From Rhabdophis nuchalis (Eukaryota > Chordata > Lepidosauria > Squamata > Natricidae), in contig CM077644.1 of the NCBI GenBank assembly GCA_039707465.1, positions 204,722,462 to 204,786,461 of the forward strand: a stretch of 64,000 nucleotides of DNA. Reading direction: 5' to 3'. Numbering within the stretch: position 1 is the stretch's first letter; every line of letters starts with the position of its first letter. Shown here piece after piece: positions 34,869 through 46,569 of the stretch. Position numbers and translations under genes: made by a program. The notes under the pieces are model-generated. The model searched no databases and was not told where the DNA came from. It saw nothing but the letters and a program-made list of their open reading frames with translations.

Positions 34869-37362
34869 CCATATGGGAGCAAATCTCGTGCAATGGACTC
34901 TTTCTGGCATAGGCTGGGCAAACCAGGAGCAAAAACAACAGTGACAAAAAGTTATGCCCAATTTATAATTTATACAATGCCAGGAAATATTGCATTGCAC
35001 AGAAAGCTACATAATATTCTCTCACTTTTACTTAATGTTCTGGAGAAGAAAATTCCTTGTACTTGAATACTCTAAACAAACAGAATACGCTAAACAATCA
35101 CTTTTGCCTAACCAACCCTAAATAAAACTTCTGTATCAATTGTACCTCTTTTTTAAGAAAAGGAAATAAATCTTATGTTGAAAACTGCAAAGTTTTTGCC
35201 GGGGTTTAGACCTTCCGACAATAAGATTGTTTCAAATAAAACAAGTGATGTAATTTTACTTTCACTTATCTATAAGAAATGACAAAATAAAGAGATTCAA
35301 GAGAGAAAACTTTGTGCATCCTTCATTTATAGATGCTAGTGCCATTCTTTTTATTTTTTTAAAAAAACTGTTCACAAGAAAAATATGTTTCGTCTTCTCT
35401 GGAGTTTTATTATATTTCAATAAATTATACTTATTTATTCCTTATAATTGAAAACAAATTATAATTCAATGTACTGTCATGTTTCCTTCACTTTCCTCTC
35501 TGACATACAGTAGTATACTTAATCCATGTCACAAAAATCCTTTAATACATGATTTAAACACCCATGGGATAAATAATGAGAAGGCAGCAATAGGGAAGTT
35601 ACTTATATTTTCTCTTCATCGTTGATTGATATTTGATCTTGAATCTACCACCTGCCACTCCTGCTATGGAATCTGTGAGTGATGACTAGGGCCCTTCTTT
35701 AATTATTGGTCTGCCTAGTAAATATCCAAAACTTGATTGGACCTGCAGGGAAAGTATCATAAATTTCCTGCTGAATCAGCTTACGTAGGAAGAACTTGAG
35801 CTAAAGAATAACAGCTGTCTCTTAGCTGTGGGAAGCAGGGCAGGGAGCATCAATATTGCTCATTCCCATGAACTTGAAATTTGCATTAGGGCAGCTTGGA
35901 AGGATCACTCAAAAGTTCATGCAAAGCTTGAATCCCGAGGATGACAAATAACCGTCAGTTAATCAACAGGTTCCATTCTCATAATAAATGATTGCTTAAA
36001 TAGTAGTAGGTTTTGTTTACTTCTCTGAGCAATGATGGAGAGATAAATTATGAGGAAGACTGGTGTAAATAAGTGGTTAGGAGAGTGAATGGCTTAGATC
36101 AATCTAAAACCATGTAACATAATCTTAAACATTTGTGCTACTGTATCTGCCTCTCTCACTGACATACTGCACCTACAACTGCATACCATAAGGAGCAATC
36201 GTCGCCCGTCTGTCTGCCTGTTTTCCTCAAGAGCCTGAAAAATGCTCATCCAATTGGCACCCATAACTCGTTATTTGAAAGCTCATGGCATCAAAACAAT
36301 TTCTCTGTGCTTTAATTTAACCCGTGTTGGTCCTTGACCTCAGAGGAGTTATTCTTTGACCATCAAATTCTAAGGGTTCAGTAGAGCATTTGCTTAAACA
36401 CCTAAAAGCATAGCCTTAGACATTTTAGCAACTAAGCCAAAAATGAGCCAATAACAGGCGAAAGGACTTTGGGAAGCCTGGGTCTCTAATCTTGCACAGC
36501 TTCTATGTGACAAGGATCAGAGAGGCATGGTAAAAAAGAACATAATGATTTTAGGAGCACCATTCTAACAGGCACCGATAGCTTCATTTTCAATTCTGTC
36601 TCATTAAGTTTTGAAATGGGTTTCAGAAAGCAGAATACACTTTATAAGTTTCCCACAGAAAACAAAACACTGGGAATCACCTTCCCCCACTCACACACAG
36701 AGACATCTCTTTGTCTTTTTCTGTACAAAAATTGATAATGGAAGGAGAGAATAAGTAGAAAACATTCTCATATCATAGTAGATATATATAAATAAATAAA
36801 TATTTGGTCCATCTTTCAGCTTGAATAATTTGTGACTGACATTTTAACTCTGTTTTGCTGACAAACATCTATTCTGTAGCCAAGTAAAATGCAGTTTGTT
36901 GATCTTCATAGTTTTAATAACATCCAACAGGGCAACTGTTAACTGGAAGCAGAAACAGTACTTCAAGAACAGCAATCCTTTCTTCAGAAAAAGATAATCA
37001 AGTAACCTCAGAGTGCTTTATGGATCTTGCTGTGACAGAAAAATAGAACCTTCTTGAAAATAGTGACTTCACTTTTTTCTAGTTAAAAAAAGGGCCTTTT
37101 GTCCCACTTTAAAAGAAGAAAGGTTATCAATTTATATTGGCCACAGGAAGCTTTAAGTTTATGTTTATAGTTACAAGTGAAGAACAGAACAATAGAAATG
37201 ATATTAGATTCTCACATTGCAGAATTTCCAGACCTTAGTAAGAATGATACAAGTTATAACAGTGAAAACATGGCCATAGGCTGATTGTGGAACAGATTAC
37301 AATACATGTTCCAAGTCACAACTAGAGCAGACGAACAAAGTCAATCCATTTCCATAATAAGG
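34867..37362. other. AT-rich non-coding stretch
   Basis: Nothing recognised over 2.5 kb, on either strand. Confidence 0.5.
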
Positions 37363-37370
37363 TCTTCAAC

Positions 37371-37615
37371 CAGGAGTGAAATTCATCAGGTTCTGACAGG
37401 TTCTGGAGAACTGGTATTAGAAATTTTGAATAGTTTGGAGAACTGGCAAATACCACCTCTGGTTGGCCCCAGGGTGGAGTGGGAATGGAGATTTTGCAAT
37501 ATCCTTCTCCCAGGAGTGGGGAGGGAATGAGGATTTTGCAGTATCCTTCCCCTGCCATGCCTATCAAGCCGCACCCACAGAACCGGTAGTAAAAAAATTT
37601 TGAATTTCACCACTG
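37371..37615. mobile_element. hAT MITE with 7/8 TSD
   Basis: Ends 'caggagtgaaattca' and 'tgaatttcaccactg' are inverted repeats. The flanks 'tcttcaac' and 'tcttgaac' differ at one base. A short internal duplication of 'aggattttgcagtatcctt' type is present. Confidence 0.8.
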
Positions 37616-37639
37616 TCTTGAACATATATTCATCATTTT

Positions 37640-38155
37640 CAAGGAATCACTCTGAAATTCATTGACAGAACTAGAGAAACAGCGGAATGAAATTAAGGAA
37701 GTTGTTAAGGCTGGATGAAAAAAAAAGGCTGCCAAAGACCAGAAGAAAGCAAACCGGGTGACAGAATAAATGGTAAAAATTGCCAAGGAGAGAAGAGGAA
37801 CCAAAGCCAAGAAATAACAAAATCTCAGGAAGAATCTAACAAAGAATTTCAGAGAGCTGTTAGACAAGATAAGAAGTATTAAAGTGACATCTGTAAAGAC
37901 ACTGAAAATGGAAACAGATACAGCAAAACAAGGAAGTCTTCCAAAAGATCTTTGAACTCAGAGGAAGTTCCAACCTTAAATTGGTATGCTAAAGAATGCC
38001 AACAGATAGCAACTGATTCAAAGATCACAGATGGAAGAAGAGTTCTGAAAGTCTATTAGTACAGATGTCAACATTTAACATAGCTTTGATGTCCTATTTA
38101 TAAGAATCTCTAGTACTAGAAAATGAAGTTAAAGAACAACTCCAATCTTTATCAA
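37640..38155 (+). mobile_element. Bov-B (RTE) LINE remnant, part upstream of the RT
   Basis: In one frame 'SNKEFQRAVRQDKKYY' and 'NGNRYSKTRK' occur in order, matching the linker before the reverse transcriptase in Bov-B elements. Stops and frameshifts are frequent. The element is cut at about 38155 by an L2-like tail and resumes at 38373. Confidence 0.6.
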
Positions 38156-38372
38156 GACCTTTTCCATCAAGCCGGCCTAGTGTAACCTCCCGTTGTGACC
38201 GCTCTTAGATAGTTTTAATTTGGGGGATTTTATACGATTTTAGCACAGGGTAGGGATTTAATAGTTTTTTAGATTTTGTATTTTGTTATATTTGTTATGT
38301 TTTTACATTTCCCTGGGTCCTTTTTGGAGAAGGTGAGGGATATAAATTTGAATAAAATAAAATAAAATAAAG
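38156..38372 (+). mobile_element. L2-like LINE 3' end with (AAAAT)n, inserted in Bov-B
   Basis: 'ccatcaagccggcctagtgt', 'ttttagcacagggtaggg' and 'gagggatataaatttg' match the end of the copy at 49227-50042. It ends in AAAAT repeats at 38354-38371, after which Bov-B coding sequence continues. Confidence 0.75.
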
Positions 38373-39065
38373 ATGGAAAGCTACAGGGTCTGATGGAATA
38401 CTTGTAGAAACATGGTAAGCTAGAGAAGAAGAATTAGTAAAGATTCTAACCAAACCATCCAAGCAAATCTGGAAAACAACACAATGGCAACACATATTGA
38501 AAGGAATCAATCTGCATGCCAATACCAAATAAGGGAAAACTTAACAAAATATTGCAACTATTGTACAGTGTTCTTAATTTCACGTGCCAGAAAAATAACA
38601 CTTAACATCATCAAACACAAATTAGTAGCCTACAAGGAAAGAGAGATACCAGATGTCAAAGCTGGCTTTAGAAAAGGCCAAGCAACAAGAGATACTATTA
38701 CTGATACATGTTGGCCAACTGAAAAAACATAAAAATACAACTCTCCCTCCCTCCCAAAAAGAGTGCATATGTGCTTTATGGGCTATAGAAAGGCATTTAA
38801 TAATGTCATGTAATTGATCTCATGTGAAACTATAGACAGGTAGGAAGTCCCAAGTAGACATCCAAACCAGATTGCTCCTGGTTGGCAAAGGAGTGAGTTA
38901 AAGCTCTTATATTCTTTCCTTATTCTTCAATCTATCTGAGAATAGAGAGAGATTTTAGACTGGAAGGAGTACAGCAAAAAAATGGGACTGAGATTAAATA
39001 TACAAAAGATCAAACTAACCACAATATGTGCAGCAAATAGCCTTAGAAATGACAAAATTTAAATA
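38373..39065 (+). mobile_element. Bov-B (RTE) LINE remnant, reverse transcriptase part
   Basis: The segment 'KYCNYCTVFLISRARKI' followed by 'REIPDVKAGFRKGQATRD' is a clear piece of the RTE/Bov-B reverse transcriptase fingers and palm. Degenerate traces of the following blocks can be followed to about 39060. Many stops: a fossil. Confidence 0.75.
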
Positions 39066-39645
39066 TTAAATTGGTGGGTGGCTTCTGTCTTTTATACTTG
39101 CCTGTCTTAATTGCATCTTTGAAAAGGAGGTAAGAAATAAGAACAAAGGGAAAAATAACTGGAGATACTAAAGTACAGGGTAGATAACATTACTGAAATA
39201 TCACAAAACGAATGCATTTTGATACATATTTAGAATGTTATAGTATTATGAAATATCATTTTCGAATTGAGATCCATCATTGAACTTTAAGCTGAAAAAA
39301 ACCTGATAAACATTGATCTCATTAAAAGAAAATTACAAGTAGTAAATAATACATTCCATGAGTACCATAAAATATACAAGTTAAAATATGAGCTCTAAAA
39401 CCCAAAGATGGGGTATGATCCAATTCCATGTGTTAAATTGTAGTTCAAAAATGACTTCCAATTAAAATTACCTGTATTAAAATTAAGAACTATGTCATGT
39501 TAACTCTTTAAATACGTTATTTTAGACATTGAGACATATTTCCACAATTTAGTTAGCTATTTTTCCCAAACAGAGTCAGATGAATAAAAGGTACATATAG
39601 ATCTTGTTTCCATTAACATATAAAATTTCAAATTTAGTATATTTT
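39066..39645. other. AT-rich non-coding stretch
   Basis: Nothing recognised. Confidence 0.5.
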
Positions 39646-39664
39646 AAGAACTTTCATGTTTTGG
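39646..39664. repeat. 19-bp target-site duplication, left copy
   Basis: 'aagaactttcatgttttgg' matches 41774-41792 ('aagaactttaatgttttgg') at 18 of 19 positions. Duplications of this length are typical of L1 target-primed insertion. Confidence 0.9.
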
Positions 39665-40559
39665 AGACGCGTTTCCGGCTTTGGAGGCGACGGTCGTGTT
39701 TTCCTACATGTCTGCCGCTGGGTTCTCTTGACGGGCGCCTTCGGGGGCAGGGGGGTGCGAAGAGCCCCCCTCCGTAAGGGCGGTTGTGGTGAGACCCCCA
39801 CTTCAACGGTGGTTGGGGGGGGCGTCCCGCTGCGCCCGAGGAGCCAAGAGACGGAGTGCGGGGGGAATGTTTTCCTCTTCGCTGAAGGAGCCGGAACAGA
39901 TGGAGGATTTCACACAGGAGCAGAAATACCGGGGTTGAATGGCTGCGCCGAGACTCCGGATTAGTTATACAAGGAATGTGAGTTATTTACCTTGATTTTC
40001 TACATTCAATTTTTGAAAAGAAGAAATAGAGGGGGGAGTTAGAACCCCCCCCCTGGAAATAAAAGTGGCATTTGGAAATTGCCCCCGCGATTGGGAGAGG
40101 GTGAAAGTGACATCCGATTGACTGTTAGAAAAAGGAAATGTATCATTAAGCAAGGAATTGCTGTAAAAACATTCCATCTGAGTCTTGCTACAGTTACAAT
40201 GAACTTGTTACAAACTTTCACTCCTTTCACCGCTGCCAGTGAGGCGGAAAGATGGCGCTTCTTTGTTCCCAGAAGAGAAAGTTTTTTGATTATAAACATT
40301 CCTCCAGTTTAACAAGATAAGCAAGAATAAAGTAAAATATATAAAAAAGCCTACTCTAGTGACTTTTAGCGTTCTCTCCTATTGTGAAACCTTCCGTTTT
40401 CTTTCCTTTTGGACAATACAATTTGATTTCTTCTCTGGACTTTCTAAAAACAATTTGAACTTTAACAAGGCTTTGTCTTTGTCTCGGACTTCACGGACTG
40501 CCTGCCCACCGACGCCATACTTTTTGAAATACTTTTTATAAAGACTTAAAACTTTAATT
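39665..40559 (+). promoter_or_regulatory. 5' untranslated/promoter region of the L1-type element
   Basis: The first 300 bases are GC-rich with CpGs ('gagacgcgtttccggc', 'gacggtcgtgttttcc') in AT-rich surroundings, as in L1 internal promoters. The remainder is AT-rich. No protein similarity. Confidence 0.55.
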
Positions 40560-41486
40560 ATGGCAGCAAGAAAACCTCCACCTGCTAAATCATCTTCAGC
40601 ACCATCATCTACAAAACTAAGCCCTACGTTACAGACAAAAATCACCACAATGCTGCAGAAGGAACCAGAAGCAGAGGAACCTAAATCAACATCGGTAGAT
40701 GAGATGTTTCAGAAAAAATGAATGAAATACAACCAATTTGGAAAGACAACTTAAGCACAAGATTGGAACTGTTGGTGGCACAAAGAGAAATAACAAATAA
40801 TAAGCAAAATATTGAGGGGTTGGAGGGAGGGGCAGTTGGGATGAAGGAAGAGATAAAAGACTTTAAAAAAGAACTTATAAATGTTACTGATCATATGTCT
40901 AGAATTGATTTTGAACGTATGTCTTTTTTTTTAAGATTTCAGAATGTCCCACAGTCAGATACAGAGAATTTAAAAGAATTAATGGCTATGATCTTAGCGG
41001 ATTATACTAAAAAAAATAAAGAACACATCTGGGGGGACATTGATCTGATATATAGAATCAATTCAGCATATGCCAGGATAAATAATATACCCAGAGAGAT
41101 ACACATTAAATTTATAAGAGTCAACAAGGGATGAGATCCTGAGAGCACAAAGAGGGGGCCCTTTGATATATCTGCAAAACAAGATAGCCATATTGAAGCA
41201 AATCCCAAAAAAAATCCGAGATATAAGAAGGAAATATTCTTTCTTATCGAAAAAATTACACAACAAGGGGGTTTGGTTCAAATGGCTGATGCCCGAAGGA
41301 ATGTTGGTGTTCTGGGAGGGAGGAAGAGTTAGAATGAAAACAGTAGAAGAGGCAGAGGCCTTTCTTAAAAAATATTCCTCAATCCTAGATGACGAAGACA
41401 TGGGAATGGGAGGGGCCGCAGCTCTGCCTGCTAGTAGGGTGGAAGAAGAAGAAACAATAGCAAAGAGACTCAGATCACAAAAATGA
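40560..41486 (+). pseudogene. L1 ORF1p-like RNA-binding protein, two frameshifts
   Basis: A basic, serine/proline-rich N-terminus begins at the ATG at 40560 and hits a stop at 40719 caused by slippage in an A run. The main body (40718-41134) has a coiled-coil-like heptad stretch and then an RRM-like part with 'MSFFLRFQNVPQ' and 'IHIKFIRVNK'. A second shift near 41131 leads to the frame at 41163-41486, with the C-terminal domain marks 'KKIRDIRRKYSFLSKKL' and 'FKWLMPEGMLVFWEGG'. ORF1p is the trimeric RNA chaperone of L1. Total length of about 308 codons fits the family. Two small indels only: a fairly young copy. Confidence 0.8.
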
Positions 41487-41773
41487 TTCTTTTTTGTGTT
41501 TTCTTTTATGTACGGTAATTCCTGTAAGGATGTTAATAGAAACAAAATAACTGAATGTATGAGATTTTTGATTATGCAACGTATGACTTAAAATGTATGT
41601 ACCCCTTCCTTTTTTTTTTTTTTTTTTACTTTCCAATGAATTTAATCTCGAAAGAAGACTCGGAGGCGGTCACCAACCCCGATATAGAAGATCTAAAATA
41701 TTGTTAAAATACCCTATTTACCCCTTTCCTTTCATAAAATTGTAAAACTAATAAAAATTACTTTATAAAAAAA
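41487..41773 (+). mobile_element. 3' region and poly(A) tail of the L1-type element
   Basis: A pyrimidine run (about 20 T, 41611-41630) is followed by 'tttaatctcgaaagaagact', a polyadenylation-like 'aataaaa' near 41750 and a short A tail. No part of ORF2 was recognised between the ORF1 stop and this tail. Confidence 0.7.
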
Positions 41774-41792
41774 AAGAACTTTAATGTTTTGG
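41774..41792. repeat. 19-bp target-site duplication, right copy
   Basis: It matches 39646-39664 with a single c/a difference. Confidence 0.9.
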
Positions 41793-42415
41793 TAAAAGTT
41801 ATTAACATTATATCATGTTGCATTAGGATTGCAGTTTTCAAAATGTGGCTCTTTCTATAGTGAATCACTTTCCAATATTGTTGATCTTTACAATATTCAC
41901 AATACGTTGTGAACCCATACAAAAGAAGGATCTAACCTCCTTGTTACATTTCCAACACTTAAAAAATAATAATTATCCATTTTAGCAATCAGAATAGGAG
42001 TGACATTAATTTGTAAAACATCTTATATCAGTTCCCCATAATGATTAAACCAAACTTAATATTATTTTCCATTGACATTCCTACTCTTGTGCCTTTATAA
42101 ATATATTCATGGTCTGCATCCATTTAATAGTCTTTAACTTGTTCAAATTTTGAATCATAAACCATATGTAACAAATAGGCAGTACTATGACTTTTAAGAT
42201 TTTTAAGTTTGGTCAAGCTTCTAAATATTGACCTTATTTTCTAAAATTCATTTATTGTTGCACTGATTATTTGAAGATATTGAAGCCAATTAAATATGAA
42301 AGAAAATTGCATAGTAAGAGATTCAAAAGATTTTATCTTTGTCCTGTTATTAATAACTTGAGGAAATTATCTCTTTACTGAGCAAATTTCTTCTGCTTTT
42401 TAGGATACGCTATCA
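41793..42415. other. AT-rich non-coding stretch
   Basis: Nothing recognised. Confidence 0.5.
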
Positions 42416-42419
42416 AGGA

Positions 42420-42995
42420 ACCAGTTGTGAAGAGATATACTACAGATTAGCATTTGGTAGGGAGGCGATGAAGAAAATAAATTCACCAATTTTTCATGTC
42501 ACATTCTGTGGAAGTAAAAGTCGGATCTTGAAGAAGCAGAATAGAAAGAACTTTTGAATGTCATCTTGGAAAGAATACCATGGTTGCATATAGATCAGGG
42601 GTCTCCAACCTTTGCAACTTTAAGTCTGAAGGACTTCAGCTCCCAGAATTCTGGGAGCTGAAGTCCTTCAGACTTAAAGTTGCAAAGGTTGGAGACCCTT
42701 GATATAGCTCACAGAATAAATTAATTCAGAGTTGAGAGACACAAATGGTCAGATTAAAATTGTCAAATTTTCAAGACAATATCCAAAGACTCAGTTCTCT
42801 TGAGAAGTCTATATTGCCAGGAAAGAGTGGAAGGAAAGAGAAGATGATGATTACCAGCAGCAAGGAGAATGGACTCAATTATAGGTGCATCTTTGAATGA
42901 CCATTATATGTTTGGACAGATCATTCGGCAGGAGATCTATGACGTAGTCACTAACAGTCAATATGTGACTTGATGGCACATAATAAACCAACCAC
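42420..42995 (+). mobile_element. Bov-B LINE 3' end, interrupted
   Basis: The terminal coding part, with 'gaatggactcaattatagg', and the 3' end 'gtgacttgatggcacata' match the end of Bov-B elements. Codons are worn, with traces such as 'KDSVLLRSLYC'. A foldback hAT MITE has inserted at 42596-42701. Confidence 0.65.
42596..42701. mobile_element. short foldback hAT MITE inside Bov-B
   Basis: Ends 'caggggtctccaacc' and 'ggttggagacccttg' are flanked by 'atatagat' and 'atatagct' (7 of 8). The arms meet directly at 'ccagaattctgg', so about 30 bases of the centre present in other copies are missing. Confidence 0.85.
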
Positions 42996-43194
42996 AATGA
43001 TATAACTTACATGTATATTATTGTCAAGGTCAATAGAACTTTGATATAATAGTCTCATTGTGAAATTCTTATTACATTTCCTTTTTGTCAGAATTTATAG
43101 TGCAATTTTATAGTTATTTACTCAGAAGCCGTTAGTGTTCTCAATGGGATTTTCCTCCAGAAAATTGGACATTAGAATAATAAAAAAGAATAAT

Positions 43195-43275
43195 AATAAT
43201 AATTTTTTTAATAATAATTTTTAATTTATAACCCGCTCTCTCTCCCCGAATGGACTCGAGGCGGGGTCAGACTAC
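43195..43275 (-). mobile_element. L2-like LINE tail on the minus strand
   Basis: 'ttataacccgctctctctcc' followed by 'ccgaatggactcgaggcg' is the reverse complement of the tail of the copy at 52330-53085. It is preceded on this strand by AAT-rich repeats. Confidence 0.75.
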
Positions 43276-43307
43276 ATTATTAACTAGATGATCAGACTAC
43301 ATTATTA

Positions 43308-43492
43308 ACTAGACTTAGAAAACTTAGAATAACTTGATTGTCATTTTGAATGTACACTAATCGGCATACATTAAAATGAAATTTCATTGCATACAGCTCT
43401 CGAAGGGTCACCACCTTTAATATACACTACATAAACACAACAAAATAACTAAATACAAAATTATTCATACACCCACATATATTATATGATGC
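43308..43492 (-). mobile_element. LINE 3' end, second copy of the 4605 repeat
   Basis: It is highly similar and in the same orientation as 4605-4790, through 'cacccacatatattatatga'. A 21-base direct duplication ('cagactacattattaacta') lies just before it at 43268-43311. Confidence 0.55.
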
Positions 43493-43499
43493 GGAGGAA

Positions 43500-44255
43500 T
43501 AACACAGTCTATTCTATTCTGTGGGATGCAATCAGGAACATGTATTCTCAGGAAAAAGGCATTCTTGCCATCCATTAGAGTGGTACACTTTAGTGTTATA
43601 CCTTTCCTAACTTTGGTACATTCAAAATGTGTGGACCAATATCCAGAAATCTTAGCAAAACTCACGTTGGGTGAGAAATTTTTAGCAATCTAACTTAACT
43701 TCTTATAGTACTAAATAATTTATTCTATTTGTAGTTCAATTCTCAGAAATTTTATTTACTATCACAACAGTCCAGCTTTAAAAAAGCATTTTATATAAAT
43801 GTCATATTCTTCAAATAGCAGATATTTCTTACATTCATGGCTATATTCCTGTGATTTTTTGAGACTTGGAGGATAACTTTTTTGTCTATTTTCATTGCAT
43901 TATTTTGGCAAACTTTTTTTAAGAAGTAGCACATCTGAGGTCATCATTTTATTATAAATAGTTGTTTTTAGTTTAAATAGTAAATGGTGCTTATGTTTTC
44001 TTTAGCTGTGATCTTTTATCAGTTATCACTCAATACTTGCTATACATGTAAGCTCAAAAGTAAACATTTTCAAAGTTTGCAGCCATAGGTAGTGCTACAA
44101 AATCTGCATAAGAATGTATGAGTGTCTATTTACATCTAGTTCCTTTTCATATGTATTTCTAACATCTTTCTGTTAAAACAATAAGTCCTACAAAGATTCT
44201 TTTTAGACAGTTTCAAGAATGGTAGCTTTTTTAACATGCCCTCATATTCTAAACA
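43500..44255. other. AT-rich non-coding stretch
   Basis: Nothing recognised. Confidence 0.5.
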
Positions 44256-44263
44256 AACTATTC

Positions 44264-44473
44264 CAGAGATGGGTTTCTACTGGTTTGGACCGGTTTGGCA
44301 GTCACTTGGTCTGTCGCTCCCCCAAACCACTTCTAATCTTCTTTTTTGCTTCTGCGCATGCGCAGAATCATTTTTCCAGTACTGCACATGCGTGCATAGC
44401 ATGCATCACATACGCGCATCTACGTTGCATTCCTGAGTGAACCAGCAGTGGCAGCAGCAGGAACTCACCCCTG
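44264..44473. mobile_element. hAT MITE with 7/8 TSD
   Basis: Ends are 'cagagatgggtttctactgg' and 'gaactcacccctg'. The flanks 'aactattc' (44256-44263) and 'tactattc' (44474-44481) differ at one base. It is related to the 4184 element. Confidence 0.75.
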
Positions 44474-44875
44474 TACTATTCAGACTAAAACATATGAAGA
44501 ACAATTGCAGGAATTGGGTATGACTAGCCTAGTGAAAAAAAGGCATGATAGCAGTCTTCCAATGTTTGAGATGCTGCCACAAAAAACAGAAGATCAACCT
44601 GTTTTCAAAAGCTTCAGATGGCAATACAAGAAACAATGGCTAGAAACCAATTAGGAAAAGAAGCAACCTAGACAAATTTCCTAATAGTGAGAACAATTAA
44701 CCAGTGGAACAGCTTGCTTCAGACGTTGTAGGTGCTTCATCACTGAAAGCTTTTAAGAAGAGACTGGACAGCCACTTGCCTGAAATGGTATAGGGTCTCC
44801 TGCTTGAGTGGTGTGTGTGTGTGTGTGTGGACTAGGACATTTCCAACTCTATTATTCTGTATTCTATATGTTAGA
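44474..44875 (+). mobile_element. CR1 (snake L3-type) LINE 3' end
   Basis: A worn coding tail ('YEEQLQELGMTSLVKK') is followed by 'gtggaacagcttgcttcaga', 'cttttaagaagagactggac' and 'tccaactctattattctg', the standard 3' end of snake CR1 elements. A GT microsatellite (44811-44829) sits within it. Confidence 0.75.
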
Positions 44876-44879
44876 TTTG

Positions 44880-45665
44880 CATGGCAATGGTTTCTGTTAT
44901 CTGTAGTATAAGAGTAATATATTTCAGTTTTCATCTTCCACATCACTGTTTTTAGTATTCTTACCTAAAAGAGCGCATTTTTTTTCCTGAGTTCTGTTCC
45001 CCAAAGGAATGTTTACTGATTCAAAGTTCACTGGACTGTGTAACCTTTTCCATGGCGTGCACTGTGCTAGAGGTGTTATGTGAGTGAATTTGTCTGGTTT
45101 TGGAGGTACGTTTTTCTGTTGTTGTTGCTGTTGGTGGTGGGGAATGGAAAGGTTTAATTAAAAAATGGATTTCAGGACCACCAAATCAGCCCATGATCAT
45201 GGGCTCAGCAATTGAATTGAGCTCTGTGTACTTTCTTAAATTCATAGGGCAAATACTACAACGCCTGGTTGGTTTTGTGGTCAGGTCACAGGGGAGGAAC
45301 ACAACAAAATCAATTATGCTCGTGGACAAGTTGCTCCCCTTTTTATGCCCATGCATAACACTAGGACACATGTTTGCATCAATAATTTCCCGGGAGTTTA
45401 TTTACTGTGACTTGGAAAAAAACACACCATGGATTACTACTCTGGCAAAACTACAGGATGACCACAGGGAAAAAAAAAAGTCAACATGCTCACCTCAGTT
45501 ACCCTTTTCTCTAGCATAATTATTGCTTCCCAAACTAGGAAGGGAAGAAGAATGAAAGGCCAACCTATAACAATTTTATTGCATGATTTTAATTGAAAAT
45601 TGTGCTACAAAAGCAATAAAGTTGAAATACCATAGCAAGCAGCCAAAAATACAATAATCTTTTTT
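44880..45665. other. non-coding stretch with an unexplained 139-codon frame
   Basis: An open frame at 45100-45519 shows no domain I recognise. The overlapping minus frame has 'CDLTTKPTRRCSICP', whose spaced cysteines could come from a decayed DNA transposase. There is no further support, so I do not call a gene. Confidence 0.3.
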
Positions 45666-45669
45666 TTTT

Positions 45670-46565
45670 GTTTACAGTTGCATGTCAATTCAGTTTGTTT
45701 TGGTGAGAAACACATGCAGAAACCTACAGCAGTGTTGGCAGGAATACCATTAAGACAATTAATGCCTGGGCAATTCCAATCATTAGATATACAGCTGGAC
45801 TGGACTCAAGCAGATCTAAAAGGCCTGGGTAGGAAGATGAAAAATATTAATGATAATGAATCATGCCCTTCATCCACACCAATTCTTCCCACCAAGGAAA
45901 AAATGGTGGGCATGGAATGCTTTAAGGACACCAGATATCTGAAAAAGAAAAAGGTTATCAGAATAATATGTAAAGATGCGTTGAAATTGGTGCCATGTGA
46001 AAGCTTACTAAATATTGTAGGCCTACAAGAAAGACCAAATGAAGAATAGAAAAGAAACAGGGCATTGCAAAGCATTGCATGGCTATTACCCCCAAAAAAC
46101 TAGCAGGCAAAGCACATAATATCAAGACTTGACAATGGCTAAGAGCAGGAAAGTTGATTTGAGGGCAGGAAATTTGAGGAGAGAGAGGGCGGCTAGTTCT
46201 GGCTGCACAAGGCCAAGCCTTAAGAACAAATGTACACAAAGCCAGAATTGAGAAAACAGCAACAGACAGCAAGTGCTGTCTCTGCAAAGAAACTGAAGAA
46301 ACAATGGATCACTTAATCAGCTGCTGGAAAAAGATTGCACAAACTGACTACAGACAACAACATGACAAAGTAGGAATAATTAGAATAGAATAGTGCAATA
46401 AACACCAGCGACAAAATCACACCAATCAATTGTAAAAGGCAGCTTTACCTGGAACAGCTTATGACGATACCTTTAACACTGTCAAACAACATATCTATCC
46501 ATCTCAATTCCTTGGGAAGAACTCAATAGTAAAATACCAAATCCAGCATAAACATGTGGCTGGCT
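45670..46565 (+). mobile_element. R4-like LINE remnant, C-terminal half
   Basis: A worn frame contains 'QALRTNVHKARIEKTATD', then 'KCCLCKETEETMDHLISC', then 'KKIAQTDYRQQHDKV'. This is the cysteine-histidine zinc motif and following block of R4/Dong-type LINE proteins. The 3' region ('aaataccaaatccagcataa') matches the copy at 34045-34485. Frameshifts and stops are present throughout. Confidence 0.7.
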
Positions 46566-46569
46566 GTGT

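Larger units (their letters stand above)
39665..41773 (+). mobile_element. L1-type element with ORF1 only (half-L1 layout)
   Basis: An 18/19 target duplication encloses about 2.1 kb made of a GC-rich 5' region, an L1 ORF1 and a 3' region with a poly(A) tail, but no endonuclease or reverse transcriptase frame. The 5' region is intact in the sense that the duplication abuts it, so this is not an ordinary 5'-truncated L1. The layout matches mammalian HAL1 elements. It must have been mobilised in trans by an L1 enzyme. It could be one internally deleted or spliced L1 copy, or a member of a family. Confidence 0.8.

Noticed and set aside
34696..35000. Poly-leucine and poly-tyrosine frames
   Set aside because: They are artefacts of the (AAT)n microsatellite read on the minus strand.
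44740..44946. Small frame over a CR1 3' end
   Set aside because: It is antisense to a CR1 3' untranslated region with a GT microsatellite and not a gene.
45100..45519. 139-codon frame
   Set aside because: No domain was recognised. It may be a decayed transposon; the antisense cysteine pair is too weak to call a transposase.
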